In this document: in pieces, positions 17,423-26,632 of the stretch
Layout of the letters: each line of letters starts with the position of its first letter
Numbering within the stretch: position 1 is the stretch's first letter
Source of the DNA: Neiella litorisoli
GTDB taxonomy: Bacteria; Pseudomonadota; Gammaproteobacteria; Enterobacterales; Neiellaceae
Direction: 5' to 3'
Assembly (NCBI RefSeq): GCF_014773395.1
Contig: NZ_JACXAF010000020.1
Span: 1 to 64,000 of the forward strand
Length of the DNA: 64,000 nt
Notes under the pieces: model-generated
Seen by the model: the letters and a program-made list of their open reading frames with translations, nothing else
Databases searched by the model: none
What the model was told of the DNA's origin: nothing
Program-made: the position numbers and the translations under genes

Positions 17423-19549
17423 ATGCAAAGTTCACGTTTGCTAGGGCTCATATTGGCAGCAACGGTAACGGCCTCTTGTTCCGTTTCGCAACCATCAGAT
17501 GCGCTCTATTTAAAAGGCTCAATGAACGACTGGGGAACCAGTCAACCGCTTTCCTTTGATGACGGCGTTTATCAAGTTGATGTCGTCCTCCCGAAAGGCG
17601 AACACCAGTTTCAAATTGCCGATTCTGCCAACACCTGTGGTTTGCGCTTCGGTGCGGTCAGCCAAGATCGTGTCAAATTGAATCGCGATTATGCCGCTAA
17701 TGAATGCGCAGAAGATGCCGCGTTTGATTTGAAGGTCTTTCGCCAGACTTCCTATCGCATCTCATTAGACACCAATCAGCAACCGGCGCAATTGCGCATT
17801 GGCTTAACACCGAAGAAAAAGGCCGTGCCTAAACCCGGCGTTGCCAAAGTATGCCCAAGTTGGGACGGCGGCGAAGTCACAGTCAATGTTGCCAGCGCCT
17901 TTGCCGATGGCACCAAAGTACGTGACTTCTACTCCGATCAAACCACCACCGTGAGCAACGGTAAAGTCACTCTGGCACCAGCACCAAAAAGTGGCGGCTT
18001 ATTATTGCTCGAAAAAGCCGATCACCAACCCACTGAGTTCAGTTGGGATAATGCCTCGGTGTACTTTGTCATGACCGACCGTTTCTACAATGGCGATCCG
18101 ACTAATGACAACAGCTATGGCCGAATGAAAGATGGCGATAAAGAAATCGGCACCTTCCACGGCGGCGATCTCAAAGGATTAACCGAAAAGCTCGATTACA
18201 TTGCCGATCTCGGCATGAATGCCATCTGGATCACGGCGCCTTACGAACAAATCCATGGCTGGGTTGGCGGCGGTAACGGCGGCGACTTCAAGCACTACGC
18301 CTACCATGGTTACTACGTCATGGATTACACCAAGGTTGACGCCAACATGGGTACCGAAGATGACATGCGTACCTTTGTAGATGAAGCTCATAAGCGAGGC
18401 ATTCGGGTCGTGCTTGATGTGGTCATGAACCATACCGGCTACGCCACTCTGGCCGATATGCAGCAATATGACTTTGGTGGTTTCTACGATAAAAACCAAA
18501 GTGTTGAGGAGCTATTGGGTACCGATCAGTGGACCAACTGGCAACCTAAGTCGCATCAAAGCTGGCACGACTTTAACCACAACATCGACTTTACCCATGC
18601 CAATTGGATGAACTGGTGGGGCAAGCAGTGGATCCGCACCGACATTGCCGAGTACGACAACCCAGGTTACAACGAGCGTACCAAGTCATTAGCCTATTTG
18701 CCTGACTTTAAAACCGAGTCCGATGAAGTGGTCGACTTGCCGATTTTCTATCGCAACAAGCCTGACACAAACGCGGTTGCAATCGAAGGTTACACAGTGC
18801 GCGACTACCTCGTTCACTGGCTAGCGCAGTGGGTCGAAGATTATGGTATCGATGGTTTCCGTGCCGATACCGCCAAGCATGTCGAGTTTGAATCATGGCA
18901 AGCCTTGAAAGTACGGGCAGAGCAAGCCCTTGCAACTTGGAAGAAAAGCAACCCTGACAAAGCATTGGATGACCAGCCATTTTGGATGACGGGTGAAGTT
19001 TGGGCTCATGGCGTGAATCGCAGTGGTTACTTCGATGCCGGTTTTGACTCGGTAATTAACTTCGATTTCCAAGCCAATGACGCCAAGAAAGTGATGGATT
19101 GCATGGCCGACGCTGAGCAGATTTTCAGTGACTACGCCAAGGCGATTAACTCCGACTCAAGTTTTAATGTGCTGAGTTACATTTCATCCCACGATACTCG
19201 CTTGTTCTTTGGTACGGATAGTCGCACCCTTGAGCAGCAACGGGACATTGCAGCGCCGTTTTTACTGTTACCTGGCGCCGTGCAGGTTTACTACGGCGAT
19301 GAAACGGCACGGCCATTCGGTCCTACCGGGACTGATCCGCACCAAGGCACGCGCTCAGACATGAACTGGGCTGGCATTACCGGCGAGCGAGCCGACTTGC
19401 TGGCACACTGGCAAAAAGTGGCGCAGTTCCGTAATCGCCATGTTGCTATCGGAGCTGGCCAGCACAGCAAGATCAGCGATGCGCCGTATGCCTTTAAACG
19501 CACCAAAGGCGGTGATACGGCCGTGGTTGTTTGGGCTGGTAAAAACTAA
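17423..19549 (+). CDS. malS: Periplasmic/outer-membrane alpha-amylase lipoprotein, MalS-like GH13
   Basis: Predicted to cleave alpha-1,4 glucan bonds of starch and maltodextrin outside the cytoplasm. It has 708 residues. A lipobox (VTASC) follows the hydrophobic signal segment, so the enzyme is probably a lipoprotein, unlike soluble E. coli MalS. Residues about 25-75 (LYLKGSMNDWGT) resemble a starch/glycogen-binding beta domain. The GH13 catalytic part starts near 210 (ASVYFVMTDRFYNGD), with nucleophile Asp482 (DGFRADTAKH), acid/base Glu525 (GEVWAHG) and Asp591 (SSHDTR). It is a single gene with no other maltose genes close by. The start has only a weak ribosome-binding sequence. Confidence 0.9.
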   Translation: MQSSRLLGLILAATVTASCSVSQPSDALYLKGSMNDWGTSQPLSFDDGVYQVDVVLPKGEHQFQIADSANTCGLRFGAVSQDRVKLNRDYAANECAEDAAFDLKVFRQTSYRISLDTNQQPAQLRIGLTPKKKAVPKPGVAKVCPSWDGGEVTVNVASAFADGTKVRDFYSDQTTTVSNGKVTLAPAPKSGGLLLLEKADHQPTEFSWDNASVYFVMTDRFYNGDPTNDNSYGRMKDGDKEIGTFHGGDLKGLTEKLDYIADLGMNAIWITAPYEQIHGWVGGGNGGDFKHYAYHGYYVMDYTKVDANMGTEDDMRTFVDEAHKRGIRVVLDVVMNHTGYATLADMQQYDFGGFYDKNQSVEELLGTDQWTNWQPKSHQSWHDFNHNIDFTHANWMNWWGKQWIRTDIAEYDNPGYNERTKSLAYLPDFKTESDEVVDLPIFYRNKPDTNAVAIEGYTVRDYLVHWLAQWVEDYGIDGFRADTAKHVEFESWQALKVRAEQALATWKKSNPDKALDDQPFWMTGEVWAHGVNRSGYFDAGFDSVINFDFQANDAKKVMDCMADAEQIFSDYAKAINSDSSFNVLSYISSHDTRLFFGTDSRTLEQQRDIAAPFLLLPGAVQVYYGDETARPFGPTGTDPHQGTRSDMNWAGITGERADLLAHWQKVAQFRNRHVAIGAGQHSKISDAPYAFKRTKGGDTAVVVWAGKN

Positions 19550-19564
19550 TTGTGAAACAATTTT

Positions 19565-19600
19565 GGGATCTGCTGTCAGTATCACGCTGACGCAGATCCC
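19565..19600. terminator. Long hairpin between convergent malS and esterase genes
   Basis: Arms GGGATCTGC-T-GTCAG and CTGAC-GCAGATCCC form a 14-bp stem with a single bulged T and a 7-base loop. It starts 15 bp after the malS stop codon and lies between two converging genes. No T-run follows on either strand, so it may protect 3' ends or act as a weak bidirectional stop, not as a classic terminator. Confidence 0.5.
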
Positions 19601-19637
19601 GATATCAACAGAGCCTAGCCAGCCAAGTCACCGGCTA

Positions 19638-20297
19638 TCACAACATCAGTTGCCGACTAATAAAGGCACCAATATCTTTTAACTGCGGCAAGCAAACCTC
19701 ATGCCTCATCGGATAAAAGTGAGTATTCACTTTAGCACCCAACCTGACTAAGTCGTTGAGCGCAGCTTTTGCCATTGGTGGCGTCACCACCTCGTCGTGA
19801 TGGCCATGATGCAAAGCAATATCAATCGCTTGATTAGCCGAGCCTAAAATTGCCCGCTCCGCTGTCGGAAAATAGGTCGACAAGGCCAACAAACCAGCCA
19901 GTGGTTTGGGGTAATTCAATACCGTTTGATAGGCCACCGCGCCCCCTTGAGAAAAACCGGCAATGATAATTCGGCGGGAGTCGATGCCGGCTTCAACATG
20001 CAGATCAATCAACTGCTTGAGCATGTCGGCTGAGGCCAATAGCTGCGGTACATTGAACTCTCGTTGCTCCCCCATACTAATGATGTCGTACCAAGCAGGC
20101 ATGACATAACCGGCGTTAATGGTCACCGGAATTCGCGGAGCATTGGGAAAGACAAAGCGGATTTTTGCCGATGCTGGCAGTTCTAAGTAAGGTAATGCGG
20201 GAACAAAGTCGTCACCACTGGCGCCTAAGCCATGGAGCCAAATCACGACTGCATCAAAGTCATCGGCAGTCTGGCGAACCACACAGTTCAATTCCAT
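19638..20297 (-). CDS. Carboxylesterase/phospholipase-type alpha/beta hydrolase
   Basis: A 219-residue protein of the short carboxylesterase family (Abhydrolase_2, similar to Pseudomonas EstB and eukaryotic acyl-protein thioesterases). Signatures: VIWLHGLGASGDDF at the oxyanion loop, nucleophile elbow GFSQGGAVAYQ, catalytic Asp in HGHHDEVV and His in YPMRHEV. No signal peptide, so cytoplasmic. It hydrolyses short carboxyl esters in studied relatives; the natural substrate is unknown. It is convergent with malS and lies upstream of no obvious partner. Confidence 0.92.
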   Translation of the reverse strand: MELNCVVRQTADDFDAVVIWLHGLGASGDDFVPALPYLELPASAKIRFVFPNAPRIPVTINAGYVMPAWYDIISMGEQREFNVPQLLASADMLKQLIDLHVEAGIDSRRIIIAGFSQGGAVAYQTVLNYPKPLAGLLALSTYFPTAERAILGSANQAIDIALHHGHHDEVVTPPMAKAALNDLVRLGAKVNTHFYPMRHEVCLPQLKDIGAFISRQLML

Positions 20298-20354
20298 CGT
20301 TTCGATCCTCCATCAACTAGCTAACACGGCTCAGCGTGTTGCTGTGCTTACCAA

Positions 20355-20380
20355 CAAAAACAGGGCCATCAAGGCCCTGC
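20355..20380 (-). terminator. Terminator of fklB
   Basis: On the minus strand GCAGGGCC-TTGAT-GGCCCTG is followed by TTTTTGTT, a strong Rho-independent terminator beginning about 23 bp past the fklB stop codon. Confidence 0.88.
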
Positions 20381-20402
20381 TTATCAATCGCTGCGCTAGC
20401 AA

Positions 20403-21017
20403 TTACTCGATATCGAGTAATTCAACCTCAAACACCAATACTGAATATGGTGGAATCGCAGCTCCAGCGCCACGCTCACCGTAGGCCAGATTTTGTGGAA
20501 TCGTCAAACGCCACTTAGAACCAACAGTCATCAGCTGCAGGGCTTCAACCCAACCCGGAATAACGCCGGTCACAGGGAAAGAAATTGGCTCACCACGATT
20601 CACAGAGCTATCAAATACAGTGCCGTCAATCAAAGAGCCGTGATAGTGAACTTTTACTTTGTCAGCAGCGGTTGGCTTAGCACCTTCGCCAGCGACCAAC
20701 ACTTCGTATTGCAGGCCTGATTCGGTAACTTCAACACCGTCTTTGGCAGCGTTGTCTTTCAGGAATACGTCACCTTCTTGGATCACAGAAGCGTATTTTG
20801 CTTGTTCTTGCTCTTGCATGCGCTGTTGAATAACGGCGAATGCGGCGTTGATTTCGTCAGCAGGAACGACAAATTCTTCACCGCGCAGAGAATCTGCTAA
20901 ACCTTGTTGAACTGCTTCAATATCTACACCATCAAATGCTTGCTGGGCCAATTGATCACCCATTTGACGACCTACGCCGTAGCTGGCTTTTTGCTCGTCA
21001 GTTTTGTACTCAGCCAT
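20403..21017 (-). CDS. fklB: FKBP-type peptidyl-prolyl isomerase, FKBP22 type
   Basis: Catalyses cis-trans isomerisation of prolyl bonds. It has 204 residues: a helical N-terminal dimerisation part beginning AEYKTDEQKASYGVGRQMGDQL, a long helix, and a C-terminal FKBP domain (VKVHYHGSLIDGTVFDSS, GVIPGWVEALQLM, AYGERGAGAAIPPYSVLVF). The frame is open 24 codons further upstream, but the ATG at 21017 has a GGAG ribosome-binding sequence and gives the family N-terminus. No signal peptide, so cytoplasmic like E. coli FklB and unlike FkpA. Single gene with its own terminator. Confidence 0.95.
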   Translation of the reverse strand: MAEYKTDEQKASYGVGRQMGDQLAQQAFDGVDIEAVQQGLADSLRGEEFVVPADEINAAFAVIQQRMQEQEQAKYASVIQEGDVFLKDNAAKDGVEVTESGLQYEVLVAGEGAKPTAADKVKVHYHGSLIDGTVFDSSVNRGEPISFPVTGVIPGWVEALQLMTVGSKWRLTIPQNLAYGERGAGAAIPPYSVLVFEVELLDIE

Positions 21018-21209
21018 AATGTCTCCGCTGCTGATTTCTTTAAAGCGTGGCATGGTAACAGAGTGCGGCGAAAAAATCGGCTCTGGCACACAACTTTCTC
21101 CGCAAAATAGCCTGTTGATTTAGCCCAGCCCTTCGTCAAATAGTCACAGTCGTGCTTTATATTAGAACCGTGTATTGATGACAGTAATCTCCTGTCAACA
21201 GAGAAATCT

Positions 21210-21287
21210 ATAGCCTGTTGACCTTTGGTGTATGAATTTTATTCGTTTATTACTGCAAAAACACACAGCAAAGATCAACAGGCTCTA
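21210..21287. mobile_element. Short MITE-like element (deletion derivative)
   Basis: About 75 bp bounded by inverted repeats: left AGCCTGTTGACCTTTGGTG and, on the other strand, right AGCCTGTTGATCTTTGCTG. The first 35 and last 36 bp are nearly identical to the ends of the longer element at 57713-57980, but the middle is missing. TA flanks both ends, compatible with a TA target duplication. It sits 10 bp upstream of the glpQ start codon. Confidence 0.75.
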
Positions 21288-21297
21288 AGGTAACCAC

Positions 21298-22299
21298 ATG
21301 AAAATAGCCGCTAAGTATATCGCTTGGATATTGTTGTTAAGCGCGCCAATGGTCCATGCCATTGATGTGATTGCTCATCGCGGCGCTTCTGGTTTGCTGC
21401 CGGAGCATTCACTGGTTGCGGTCGCCTACGCCCATGCTGCTGGGGCCGACTATATTGAACAGGATGTGGTGATGAGCCGCGATGGTGTTGCTGTGGTGCT
21501 TCATGATATTCATTTGGATACCACCACCGATGTCGCCACCAAATATCCAAACCGAGCCAGAGCCAATGGCCGCTTTTACGCCATTGACTTTGATTTAGCC
21601 GAACTGAAAACGCTCGAGCTGCACGAGCGAGTCGATCATCAAAGCAAACACCCGGAGTACCCGATGCGGTTTCCGGTCAAGCACCTTGGCCTGCGGATTG
21701 CCACCTTCGCCGAACACATTGAGCTGATTCAGGGGCTCAACCATAGCACTGGCCACACAGTTGGTATCTATCCCGAGATCAAAGCGCCGAAGTGGCATCG
21801 TGAGCAGGGCCAAGATATTAGCAAGCAGGTGTTAGCGGTGCTTAACCAATATGGTTACAACGCGCGTCATCATAAGGTCTTTGTGCAGTGTTTTGACGCC
21901 AATGAACTGCGCCGGATCCGCCACCAACTGGGCAGTAAACTGAAATTAGTGCAGTTGCTTGGCGAAAATAGCTGGCAATTATCGACCACCGATTATGACT
22001 GGCTAAAAACCCCCGAAGGCATGGCTGATGTCGCCAGCTACGCCGATGGTATCGGCCCCTGGTGGCCACAATTAGTGGATAATCAACAACAACCCAGCGC
22101 GCTGGCAAGCCATGCCAAAGCCCAGCAACTAATCGTTCATCCCTACACTTTTCGCGCCGATCAGTTACCTAGCTGGGCCGAATCCTACCAACAATGGCTC
22201 AGGGTATTTATCGCAACGGTGAAAGTTGACGGCCTGTTCACCGATTTTCCGAGGCAAACGGTGCAAATTAGCCAGCAACTAGACGCAGCCAACCCGTGA
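21298..22299 (+). CDS. glpQ: Periplasmic glycerophosphodiester phosphodiesterase
   Basis: Hydrolyses glycerophosphodiesters to glycerol-3-phosphate and an alcohol in the periplasm. It has 333 residues with a signal peptide (about 1-21, ending MVHA). Catalytic GDPD signatures: VIAHRGASGLLPEHS, where His and Arg line the active site, YIEQDVVMSRDG (metal-binding Glu/Asp) and VLHDIHLDTTTDV (second catalytic His). No glpT transporter is adjacent. A MITE-like element ends 10 bp before the start, overlapping the region where the promoter and ribosome-binding site should be (a weak AAGG remains). Confidence 0.95.
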   Translation: MKIAAKYIAWILLLSAPMVHAIDVIAHRGASGLLPEHSLVAVAYAHAAGADYIEQDVVMSRDGVAVVLHDIHLDTTTDVATKYPNRARANGRFYAIDFDLAELKTLELHERVDHQSKHPEYPMRFPVKHLGLRIATFAEHIELIQGLNHSTGHTVGIYPEIKAPKWHREQGQDISKQVLAVLNQYGYNARHHKVFVQCFDANELRRIRHQLGSKLKLVQLLGENSWQLSTTDYDWLKTPEGMADVASYADGIGPWWPQLVDNQQQPSALASHAKAQQLIVHPYTFRADQLPSWAESYQQWLRVFIATVKVDGLFTDFPRQTVQISQQLDAANP

Positions 22300-22393
22300 T
22301 TATTGCTGCCGTTACAGGTAGACTTGGCTGATAGCAGCAGCTCGCACAGCGCGCTGATCGAACCGCATCACACAGAACACTGAGGAACCGCCA

Positions 22394-22912
22394 ATGCAAG
22401 TGGCTCAAGATAAAGTCGTTGTCATTCACTATTCAGTTCATGCCCAAGATACGCTGCTGGATTCGTCATTGGATGGCGAACCATTGCGAATCATTTGCGG
22501 CCATCAGCAACTGATTGAAGGACTGGAGGCAGCACTGATTGGCCATGTCGCGGGCGACACATTCAGCGTTGAAGTAGAAGCGGCTAAAGCATATGGCCAG
22601 CGCCATGAAAACCTCATGCAAGCGGTACCGCTGGAGATGTTTGGCGATGTTGAAGTGAAGCCGGGTATGCAGTTTCGTGCAACCACTGACGACGGCGAGC
22701 AATCGGTCATCGTGCTTGATATCACTGATGATGAAGTGATCGTCGATGGCAACCACCCGCTTGCAGGCATGGATTTGACCTTTGACGTTGAAGTACTCGA
22801 AGTTCGCGACGCCACTGCCGAAGAATTAAGTCATGGTCACGTACATAGCCACGGCAGCTGCGGCAATCACAAAGATTCTGATGATTCTGGCTGCTGCGGC
22901 AACTGCCACTAA
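22394..22912 (+). CDS. slyD: FKBP-type prolyl isomerase / metallochaperone SlyD
   Basis: Cytoplasmic prolyl isomerase and chaperone that also handles nickel in studied bacteria. It has 172 residues: FKBP core with the inserted flap (VVVIHYSVHAQDTLLDSS, then the chaperone IF region starting AYGQRHENLMQAVP) and a C-terminal His/Cys-rich tail (HGHVHSHGSCGNH, CCGNCH) able to bind metal. The tail is shorter than in E. coli SlyD. It is followed within 20 bp by a strong terminator. Confidence 0.95.
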   Translation: MQVAQDKVVVIHYSVHAQDTLLDSSLDGEPLRIICGHQQLIEGLEAALIGHVAGDTFSVEVEAAKAYGQRHENLMQAVPLEMFGDVEVKPGMQFRATTDDGEQSVIVLDITDDEVIVDGNHPLAGMDLTFDVEVLEVRDATAEELSHGHVHSHGSCGNHKDSDDSGCCGNCH

Positions 22913-22929
22913 GCTTCCGCAAAGCAAAT

Positions 22930-22954
22930 AGCCCGCTGACAAGGCGGGCTTTTT
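22930..22954 (+). terminator. Terminator of slyD
   Basis: AGCCCGC-TGACAAG-GCGGGCT followed by TTTTA, 17 bp past the slyD stop codon. It lies just beyond the end of the convergent lapC gene and could also stop transcription from that side, though the T-run there is weaker. Confidence 0.88.
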
Positions 22955-22963
22955 AGTGCCGAT

Positions 22964-24340
22964 TTATCGCTCCCGCAAAGCATTTTCCCGCGCTCGGGTA
23001 ATGGGCTTCATCAGATAATCGAGCACCGACTTCTTGCCGGTCATAATATCCACCGATGTCATCATGCCGGTAATAATCGGCAGAGGCTGCTGCTCTTGAC
23101 CGAGATAACTTTGCTCTGTCTCCACCCGAACGAGATAATAGCTAATGCCTTCTTCATCAACCATGGTATCAGGGCTGACGTGAACGACCTTGCCCGCCAA
23201 GCCACCATAAATCGCGAAATCGTACGCAGTGAACTTGACCATGGCATCTAAGCCATTGCGAATAAAGGCAATATCTTCAGGTTTAATTCGCGCCTCGACC
23301 AACAGGCGACCGTCCATCGGGACAATTTCGACCAAATTCATGCCCGGCTGAACAACACCACCAACGGTATTAATATTGAGCGTCTGAATGGTGCCGTTGA
23401 CCGGAGAGCGCACCAAGGTTCGCACCACTTTATCTTGCAATCCGACTCGGCTTTCCTGCAACTGGCGCAGCTCGGCTTCGGTTTTACTCAGCTCTCGCAG
23501 CGATTCAGAACGGAATTTCGATGCCAGTTCCTGGCGCTTTTCCAGCGATTCATTCATCGCTTTCTGAGCTTTTGGAATAGCCAAGCGCGCGGCGTCCATA
23601 TCGCCTTTGAGGTTGTTTTCTTCACGCAGTTTCTGCAAAAACTCGATTTGCGAAACCACGCCCTCTTCGACCAACGGTCGCATTAATGCCACTTCCTGCT
23701 GCGACAGCTGATAGCTTAACTTCAGGCTTTCTAACTTCCCTTCTAGCGCCAGCAAGTCACTTTCAGATTGAGCGTACTGTTCGTCCAGCACTTCCAGCGC
23801 ACTGACCATGCCGTTGAGACGCCCCGCCAACACGACCTTCTCGCGCGCGACCAGCTCTGGTAGTTCGGTTGCCAGCTCGCTCAGATGCTGATCGGTCAGC
23901 GGAGTCGCTGCACTGGTACCAAGCGAACCATCGGCAATGACCGCTGCCGAAGCAATCTCATCTTTGAGCCGAGCAATCACCACCCGATTATTGTCATAGG
24001 CTTGGTTTTTTTCACGAAAGTTGGCGCGAAACTGGGTATCGTCGAGTCGCAACAAGGGCTCGCCAGCAGTGACCGCTTGCCCTTCGGTAATAAAAATTTC
24101 CGCGACAATACCGCCCTCGAGATTCTGAATAACCTGCAGATGCTGAGATGGAATGACTTTGCCGGTACCAACAGCCACCTCATCAATTTCAGCGAGTGCC
24201 GCCCAGATAATTGCAACGAACACAAATGCAACAATCGCCCACAGCATTTGCCGCGCACCAGTTGGTGTCGCTAATAACGCAGCGGCAGCACGATCTGGCA
24301 TCATATCAAGTGATTCGGAACAAACGGGCTGCTTACTCAT
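22964..24340 (-). CDS. lapC: Type I secretion membrane-fusion protein (HlyD family)
   Basis: Periplasmic adaptor that links the ABC exporter LapB to the outer-membrane channel LapE for adhesin secretion. It has 458 residues: cytoplasmic N-terminus, one membrane segment (about 32-52, LWAIVAFVFVAIIWAALAE), lipoyl-type half motifs (IVAEIFITEGQAVTAGEPLLRLD), a long coiled-coil hairpin (about 140-300) and a C-terminal beta domain. Its start codon overlaps the lapB stop by 4 bp, so the two are coupled. Last gene of the adhesion locus. Confidence 0.95.
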   Translation of the reverse strand: MSKQPVCSESLDMMPDRAAAALLATPTGARQMLWAIVAFVFVAIIWAALAEIDEVAVGTGKVIPSQHLQVIQNLEGGIVAEIFITEGQAVTAGEPLLRLDDTQFRANFREKNQAYDNNRVVIARLKDEIASAAVIADGSLGTSAATPLTDQHLSELATELPELVAREKVVLAGRLNGMVSALEVLDEQYAQSESDLLALEGKLESLKLSYQLSQQEVALMRPLVEEGVVSQIEFLQKLREENNLKGDMDAARLAIPKAQKAMNESLEKRQELASKFRSESLRELSKTEAELRQLQESRVGLQDKVVRTLVRSPVNGTIQTLNINTVGGVVQPGMNLVEIVPMDGRLLVEARIKPEDIAFIRNGLDAMVKFTAYDFAIYGGLAGKVVHVSPDTMVDEEGISYYLVRVETEQSYLGQEQQPLPIITGMMTSVDIMTGKKSVLDYLMKPITRARENALRER

Positions 24341-26502
24341 GATTCTCTATCCACTTGCAGTCGGCCAGAGCGTAACGCTTCTTGCACGGCTTGTTTCGGT
24401 CCATCGGCAACAATGCGGCCTTGCTCGATGACGATCAGGCGATCCACTAAAGCCAACATCGAGGCTTTGTGGGTAATCAAAATCAAGGTCTTATCGCTCA
24501 GCAGCTGTTGCAGTTTTGCTTTCAATCGCACTTCACTGGTGTTGTCCATTGAAGCGGTCGGCTCATCGAGCACCAATATCGGCGGATCGAGCAACAATGC
24601 CCGAGCAAGACTGACCGCTTGGCGTTGGCCGCCCGATAAATTGCTACCGCGCTCGGCGATCCGCATATCGAGTCCTTGCGGATGGCGGGCGGCAAATTCA
24701 TCCACGCCCGATAATTCAGCGGCGCGCAACACTTGCTCGTCGGAGATCCAAGGTACCCCCAAGGTTAAGTTTTCCCGTAGCGTGCCGTAAAACATGGTGA
24801 CATCTTGTGGCACCACGCCCATCACATGACGAATATGGTTGGGGCTTAGCTGACGGCTATCGACATCATCCAGCAATAAACTGCCCTGTTGCGGCTCGTA
24901 CATGGCGGTAATGAGTTTACCCAAGGTCGATTTACCCGAGCCGATACGACCAATAATGCCGACCTTTTCGCCCGCTTTAATGGATAGATTGACGCCAGTT
25001 AAGGCCGGATTTTGCTGCTCTGGATAAGCAAAGCTGACATCTTTCAAATCGATATTGCCAGCCAGTGTTTCGCGATAGAGAAAGCGTTTGTCTTCTGGCC
25101 GCTCAACGGGCAATGACATAATCTCGTTGAGCATGGTAAAAGCCGAGCGACTTTGATTATATCGTGTGGCCAGCTGAGCAACTTGTGCCATCGGCTGTAA
25201 CGCCCTGCCTGAGAGCATGACACAAGCAATCAAGCCGCCCATCGACAAGTCACCCACAGTGATTTGATAGACCCCAGCAATAATCAAAAATACCGTGGTC
25301 AACTGCACGCATAAGGTGGCGACTCCCGATACCGATGCTGCGTGACGACGGCTTTCCGCGCTCCACTGGGCAATATGGCCATTGGCCTGCTCCCAGCGGT
25401 GCTGCATCTGACCTTCGGCGCCAGTCAGTTTGATTGTTTCAAGCCCAGATAAAGCCTCTACTAAGGTGGCATTTTTTAAGCTCGACATCCGGCCCGATTC
25501 ATCAACGGCCTGCCGCATCGGCTTTTGAATCCAACTGCTGTAACCAATGATCACCAATGCCATGACCAGCGGCACCGCGACCATCCAGCCGCCCAGATAA
25601 GCCACAATCAAGAAGAACAGTAAGGTGAAAGGCACATCAATGACCGCAGTAATGGTTGCCGAAGTGACAAAGTCTCGAATTGAATCAAAATCTTGCAAGT
25701 GTCTGGCAAAGGCACCAACAGAAGCTGGCCGCTGCGCTAACTTCACCCCCATCACACGCTCTAGGATCCGAGCGGAGATGAGGATTTCGGACTTCTTGCC
25801 CGCCACGTCGATAAAATGCGATCGCATCAAACGCAGCACGAAATCGAAGATAAACACCAGACACACGCCGATGGCCAAGACCCACAAGGTATCTACGGCA
25901 TGATTTGGCACCACCCGATCATAAACATTCATGACAAACAACGGGCTTGCCAAGGCAAACAAGCTAATCAGAAATGAGGCAATTAATACGTCGCGGTAGA
26001 TCCGCCAATTATCTTTGAGAGTGCCCCAAAACCAATGTTCGGATTGATGTTCAAGTGACTGCGGCGTGCGCTCATCAAACTTAACTTGGGGTTTAACAAA
26101 CAGTGCGTAGCCGGTGAATAGCTCAGCCAATTCAGTGACCGACATGAGCACTTCACCCTCGCCGCTTTCGAGCATGACCAACGCCGCCTCATCGCCGCTG
26201 ATCTTGCTCAAAATAGCCGCTTTGCCCTGTTTCAGCATTAAAACGGCCGGGAGTAGCTGCGGTTGAATATCGCCGAGCGCCACCTTCAGTAGGCGGGCCG
26301 ATAAATTTGCGCGCTTCGCAGCACGGATAAACAGCTCTGGCGTTAACCGATTATCTGGTAGCGGCAAACCGGCAACCAGCTCATCCCGCGCAACAGGATT
26401 ACCATGCCACTTCGATAAATAAGTCAGCGCATCAAGTAAGGGATCGAGAAATGCTTTTTCCTGATCTTTTATTTTCCAGCCCTGTTGATCTGGGTCTGAC
26501 AT
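24337..26502 (-). CDS. lapB: Type I secretion ABC exporter with C39-like domain
   Basis: Inner-membrane ATPase that exports the giant adhesin. It has 721 residues: an N-terminal C39-like domain (about 20-140), where the position of the protease Cys reads ALTYLSKWHG and no Cys is present, so it should bind substrate without cutting it; a transmembrane domain of about six helices (165-440); and a nucleotide-binding domain with Walker A GRIGSGKST near 515, signature LSGGQRQAVSLARAL and Walker B ILVLDEPTASMD. The start at 26502 has GGAAGAG upstream; the frame is open eight codons further. LapB exporters of large adhesins have exactly this layout. Confidence 0.95.
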   Translation of the reverse strand: MSDPDQQGWKIKDQEKAFLDPLLDALTYLSKWHGNPVARDELVAGLPLPDNRLTPELFIRAAKRANLSARLLKVALGDIQPQLLPAVLMLKQGKAAILSKISGDEAALVMLESGEGEVLMSVTELAELFTGYALFVKPQVKFDERTPQSLEHQSEHWFWGTLKDNWRIYRDVLIASFLISLFALASPLFVMNVYDRVVPNHAVDTLWVLAIGVCLVFIFDFVLRLMRSHFIDVAGKKSEILISARILERVMGVKLAQRPASVGAFARHLQDFDSIRDFVTSATITAVIDVPFTLLFFLIVAYLGGWMVAVPLVMALVIIGYSSWIQKPMRQAVDESGRMSSLKNATLVEALSGLETIKLTGAEGQMQHRWEQANGHIAQWSAESRRHAASVSGVATLCVQLTTVFLIIAGVYQITVGDLSMGGLIACVMLSGRALQPMAQVAQLATRYNQSRSAFTMLNEIMSLPVERPEDKRFLYRETLAGNIDLKDVSFAYPEQQNPALTGVNLSIKAGEKVGIIGRIGSGKSTLGKLITAMYEPQQGSLLLDDVDSRQLSPNHIRHVMGVVPQDVTMFYGTLRENLTLGVPWISDEQVLRAAELSGVDEFAARHPQGLDMRIAERGSNLSGGQRQAVSLARALLLDPPILVLDEPTASMDNTSEVRLKAKLQQLLSDKTLILITHKASMLALVDRLIVIEQGRIVADGPKQAVQEALRSGRLQVDRES

Positions 26503-26632
26503 GACTCTTCCTTTGAATAGTTTCACAAGCTGACGACTCGGCGCGGTTGGAATACCAATTAGCAGTTGCCGATGCCCTCAGTTACCGTCATTATGATTTA
26601 CAAAATGTGAACAGAATGAAAGCTTTGCAGAC

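Noticed and set aside
17262-17444. 60-residue open frame before the amylase gene
   Set aside because: Overlaps the amylase start and the presumed promoter region, with basic random-like composition.
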